In this document: in pieces, positions 60,720 to 64,000 of the stretch
How positions within the stretch are numbered: the first letter of the stretch is position 1
How the letters are laid out: each line of letters starts with the position of its first letter
DNA from: Lutjanus erythropterus
Lineage: Eukaryota > Chordata > Actinopteri > Lutjaniformes > Lutjanidae
Assembly (NCBI GenBank): GCA_020091685.1
Contig: CM034613.1
Location: 14,390,169 to 14,454,168 of the forward strand
DNA length: 64,000 bases
Reading direction: 5' to 3'
Translations under genes and position numbers: made by a program
The notes under the pieces: model-generated
The model's database searches: none
The model's input: the letters and a program-made list of their open reading frames with translations, nothing else
What the model was told of the DNA's origin: nothing

Positions 60720-62812
60720 AAACATGTCATGGCATGAACTGTGAGGGGGGGGGGGTTGAGTTGGTTCACAGTCGGACACAGTTGAGTTGGAGTTACACAA
60801 GATAATCCACCAATGTTGTGAGCAGTTTCATGTATGAATTACTTTCTGTCTGCAGTAGAATCTACCAGAACTACTTTAGAACTGTAGAACCACCAATTGC
60901 CAAACTTCGTCTTATGACCCCCCATGTGGGTAATAAGTTTGTAATTTAACACAACAGCAGTGATTGTGAACTTCCTGTCCTGCCATGCCGGCTCACCCTT
61001 TTACCCAGACATTTGCTCTGTTACAGCTCTGTTACTTTTAAACAGTCAGCGAGGTGGAATGAAGGCGCAGCATTCCCATCTTGAACAGACTGTATTGAAG
61101 AGGTTGTAGTAAAAGCTATCAGTCTCCTGTTAAGGGAGACAGAGAGACACTGTGCTGCTGCCAGAAGGTCACAGACTGTGATTACAGCATACATAGGAAT
61201 ACATTTCAAAATAAGAGATTTGTGCATATTTCTCACTTTTCTCCTGAACATGCCGATTGCTTAAATACAGCCAATCACAACAAGTTGTAAAATAAAAACA
61301 GGGTCAAAATTCATGCTTGTAACTTATACCTTGTAGCTTTGTAACTTCAAAGTCACAGAAACAGATAGATATTTGTTTCTGTTGCCTCACAAAACACACT
61401 AACTCTCACCAGAGTTCACTCGTTTTAGTTGACAGCGCTTGCTAAGATTAATGCTGCACTATTGCCTTAGTAAAACTGTCATGGTTTTGGATTTTGCTGG
61501 ACACTTCCTGTTTTATTTTGTAGGCTTGGTTCTCCCTCGTGTGTCTTTGTTGTTTTTACTTCCTGTCTTTGTCTGTTTTCCCGCCCTTTTGATTGTCATG
61601 TGTTTCACCTGTTTGCCCACCTGTGGCTCCTTAGTTCAGTCTATTTAGTCCCCGTGTTTCTGTGTGTCTTTGTCAGTTCGTTTGTGTTTCCACGTCAGTC
61701 AGCCTGCATCCCTTGTGTCTTCCCCCAGAGTCTCTTCTGTGTTTTTTTTCCCCCCCAGGACTCTTTTTTGAGTTTGCCTTTTTGTAGATTCTGTTCTGTT
61801 TGGTGCAAATATGGGCATTAAGTCACATGTTTGTAACTGAGAATTGATGTCATGAACCAGATTTAAAAATTAAAATATATATATTTAGAAAAAGAAATAG
61901 GAAAATGTGTCTTGCAAAAAGGGCATTTATCTGGTCAGAGGCCAAAAGAGCTGCTGCTTTGAGCGCCACCTGAGGTCTATCTGTTAATGTGCCTGTCAAT
62001 CATATGTTTTATGTCTTAAATCCATGTAAACAGTCACTTTAGGGGTCAAATAACTGTAGTTCATAGTTTTACTCTTAAATGTAGTGGAGTAGAAATATTA
62101 ACATGAATGCAGAATGTCTATTTGTGGTTTGACACAAACAGATGAATGTTACATTTCCTATGTCGAGCTGAATGACAACAAAATAGTCACATTTCTCCAC
62201 ATGTGATATAAAATTCAAAATAACAAATAGATGTGTTGTAATGTATCTAAAGGTTTTCCCACATAGGTATAGAAATGTAAGTCTGCAGAACTGTATGACC
62301 TTTGCAGAGACCCAGGAGGAGCTGTAGCTCCCTCTATAGGTCAATCTCAATATAACACTGAACATTGATGACAAGTCTTAAGACCAACCAACTAGTTTGC
62401 ACATTTATCAGAAGACTCATTAACTTTGAATAGATGTCAATCTATACATGATATCATTGATACACTGGTCTGTAGATCTGATGTGTCATGACTGTACAGA
62501 CATGAAAATACTCCACTACAAGTTAAAGTCCTGCAATCAGAACCGATCAGTAAAATATACTTAAAGCATGACAAGTAAAAGTACTCATGGTGCAGTAAAA
62601 TGGTAACTGTCAGTGTTAAATGTGATACTTTTGAATGAATTTCACTGTAATGCAAACACAAGAGGGCAGTGTTAAACTTTGATGCTCACACTCAGTGACT
62701 GAAGGAGCTCAGCTTATGTTCAGTTTGAAACACAGGATGTGCTCACACTCATTATTCCTCATAGATCTCACCTCTTGTATATTCTTCAAGTCTTGTGTGT
62801 AAATGTATTTTT
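60720..62812. other. Spacer between lectin copies 2 and 3
   Basis: The segment 61477-61800 (ctgtcatggttttgg, tttcctgttttatttt-like phrases, T/C-rich) resembles a common fish LTR-type repeat, truncated. The segment 62381-62812 matches 51329-51745. No exon was recognised. Confidence 0.5.
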
Positions 62813-62950
62813 ATCAGACTTGTTCACAAACTCAAAACTATGACACATGTCATATATATGTTTTATTTTGAAGAAAAATATAATTCATTAACACACTTCA
62901 CACAGTCATATTGATGATGAGGGATTAAACTCCTCTAAGACAGTCTACAG

Positions 62951-63388
62951 TGGTGGTTCTCTTTTTTCTTTGAGAGCCCCCTACTTGTATCTAAGAAAAG
63001 CTGAGCACACACACATATAAACCAAAACAATGATTATTCACTCCAAAGCTCTATTGTCAGGAATTAACATCAATTATAATTATTTCCATTCTTAGAAACT
63101 TTACCTTTGCTAAATGTCTCTGTATGAGCTCAACATTTTGTCTTCTAACAGTCGAACAGAGTAACATTATACACACTTGTCCTTACAAAAAAGTGAAGAC
63201 AACAAAACATATCTGTAATTTAGTTCTATATAAACAACAGTTCAACTATCAGTTTTCTTTAAATTATGATTTAGTTAACATATGCAAACCTAATTTTGAC
63301 AACCTCAGAGCAGACAAACCCTTAGAGACCCTTCTGTGATCTCTGCCACCCCTCTTAGGGGGCCCAGACCCCAGGTTGGGAACCAGTG
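62951..63388. mobile_element. hAT MITE, fuller copy (438 bp), at lectin copy 3
   Basis: The same flanking gtctacag duplication occurs (62943-62950 and 63389-63396). It keeps about 170 bp (63193-63360, ending gggggcccagacccc) that copies 1 and 2 lack, so it is the less-deleted form of the shared insertion. Confidence 0.75.
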
Positions 63389-63874
63389 GTCTACAGGATG
63401 TATTCAAGGTTCTGGTTAAGCACTCAGTGATAATAGTGTACTGTATGTATCAGCAGATAGAGAATCAACTCTCACCATGGATTACAGATAAACACAGCAG
63501 GATTTAAAGGGACTGTAGAGCAACAATAAATGTGTTCTGAGTTTGTCAAACTACATAAACATGTTATTAAACATCCAGCCAAGTTTGACTAATTAAAAAA
63601 TCATTAAGTGTGTCAAATTAGGTCTCTAAATCATGAGAAAAGCGGGTGGTGTTGTTTGTGTGTCAGGTTGTGGGCCTTATATAGTGTTGAGGGAACAACG
63701 TCTCAGGTCCACCCAAAAAATCCTGAACACAGAAATCATAAAAACAAGTTTACTGGTCTAACTTCAGAATTCAGTACTACATAGTGCTCAGTGGTTTAAC
63801 ATGTTTTCAGCAACTATAGTCTAACATATATAATGAAGAAAAACACCCTTTTTTCTTTACAGTCCCTTTAGATT

Positions 63875-64000
63875 TCAGAGCTCAGTCTTCCTTCTGTTTT
63901 TCTTCTGAGAAGTTTCTTCCTCCTTGTGGAAGACTTTCCCATCAGGCTGCTTTCTCCACTTCAGGGTGACTCCACTCACTCCATTCTCCTTCAGTCCGTC
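63875..64000 (-). CDS. C-type lectin copy 3, last exon only (cut by window edge)
   Basis: On the minus strand the final exon of a third paralogue is visible, ending in the same KTEL and stop at 63875-63877. It differs from copies 1 and 2 at one base, changing an arginine codon (AGA) to glycine (GGA) near the exon start. Its flank (63390-63870) differs from copies 1/2 at roughly a dozen positions. The rest of the gene is outside the window. Confidence 0.75.
   Translation of the reverse strand, partial: DGLKENGVSGVTLKWRKQPDGKVFHKEEETSQKKNRRKTEL

Noticed and set aside
1..64000. Search for tRNA, rRNA and known small RNA genes
   Set aside because: No A-box/B-box pair with a cloverleaf or rRNA-like segment was recognised by eye; a covariance-model scan would be decisive.

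Overview
The window reads as nuclear DNA from a teleost fish, probably a percomorph. The genes are split by introns with GT/AG boundaries. The intergenic DNA is AT-rich and full of short inverted-repeat transposons of kinds common in fish. The gene families present (finTRIM-like TRIM, GIMAP, tandem C-type lectins) are those expanded in fish innate immunity. I see no bacterial operons, CRISPR arrays, rRNA or tRNA genes. Names rest on reading translations by eye; no database search was possible.

Layout. 1-19 kb: no convincing complete gene, many dispersed repeats (hAT-like, fold-back and TIR elements, satellites) and one speculative terminal exon near 16 kb. 19.3-24.3 kb (+): a three-exon gene for a 276-residue PTB-domain adaptor with a TATA box and a repeated intron-1 block. 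27.7-33.3 kb (-): the last seven coding exons (900 nt, 299 residues) of a gene I do not recognise, with introns full of minisatellites and transposons. 34.6-35.2 kb: a probable solo LTR. 36.8-41.5 kb (+): a four-exon gene joining a PARP14-type RRM-like N-terminus to an AIG1/GIMAP GTPase and a glycine/alanine-repeat C-terminus (571 residues). 44.7-50.2 kb (+): a seven-exon TRIM gene (RING, two B-boxes, coiled coil, PRY-SPRY; 565 residues). 51.7-64 kb (-): three copies of a two-CTLD C-type lectin gene. Copies 1 and 2 look identical over about 2.24 kb, and the third runs off the window edge.

The 37-64 kb part looks like an immune-gene neighbourhood: a GTPase with a possible nucleic-acid-binding-type module, a ubiquitin ligase and soluble lectins. 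There is no evidence here that they act together. The most unusual items are the RRM-GIMAP architecture, its expandable glycine/alanine tail, the lectins' C-terminal KTEL (a KDEL-like ER retrieval signal), and the sharply bounded identity island between lectin copies 1 and 2.
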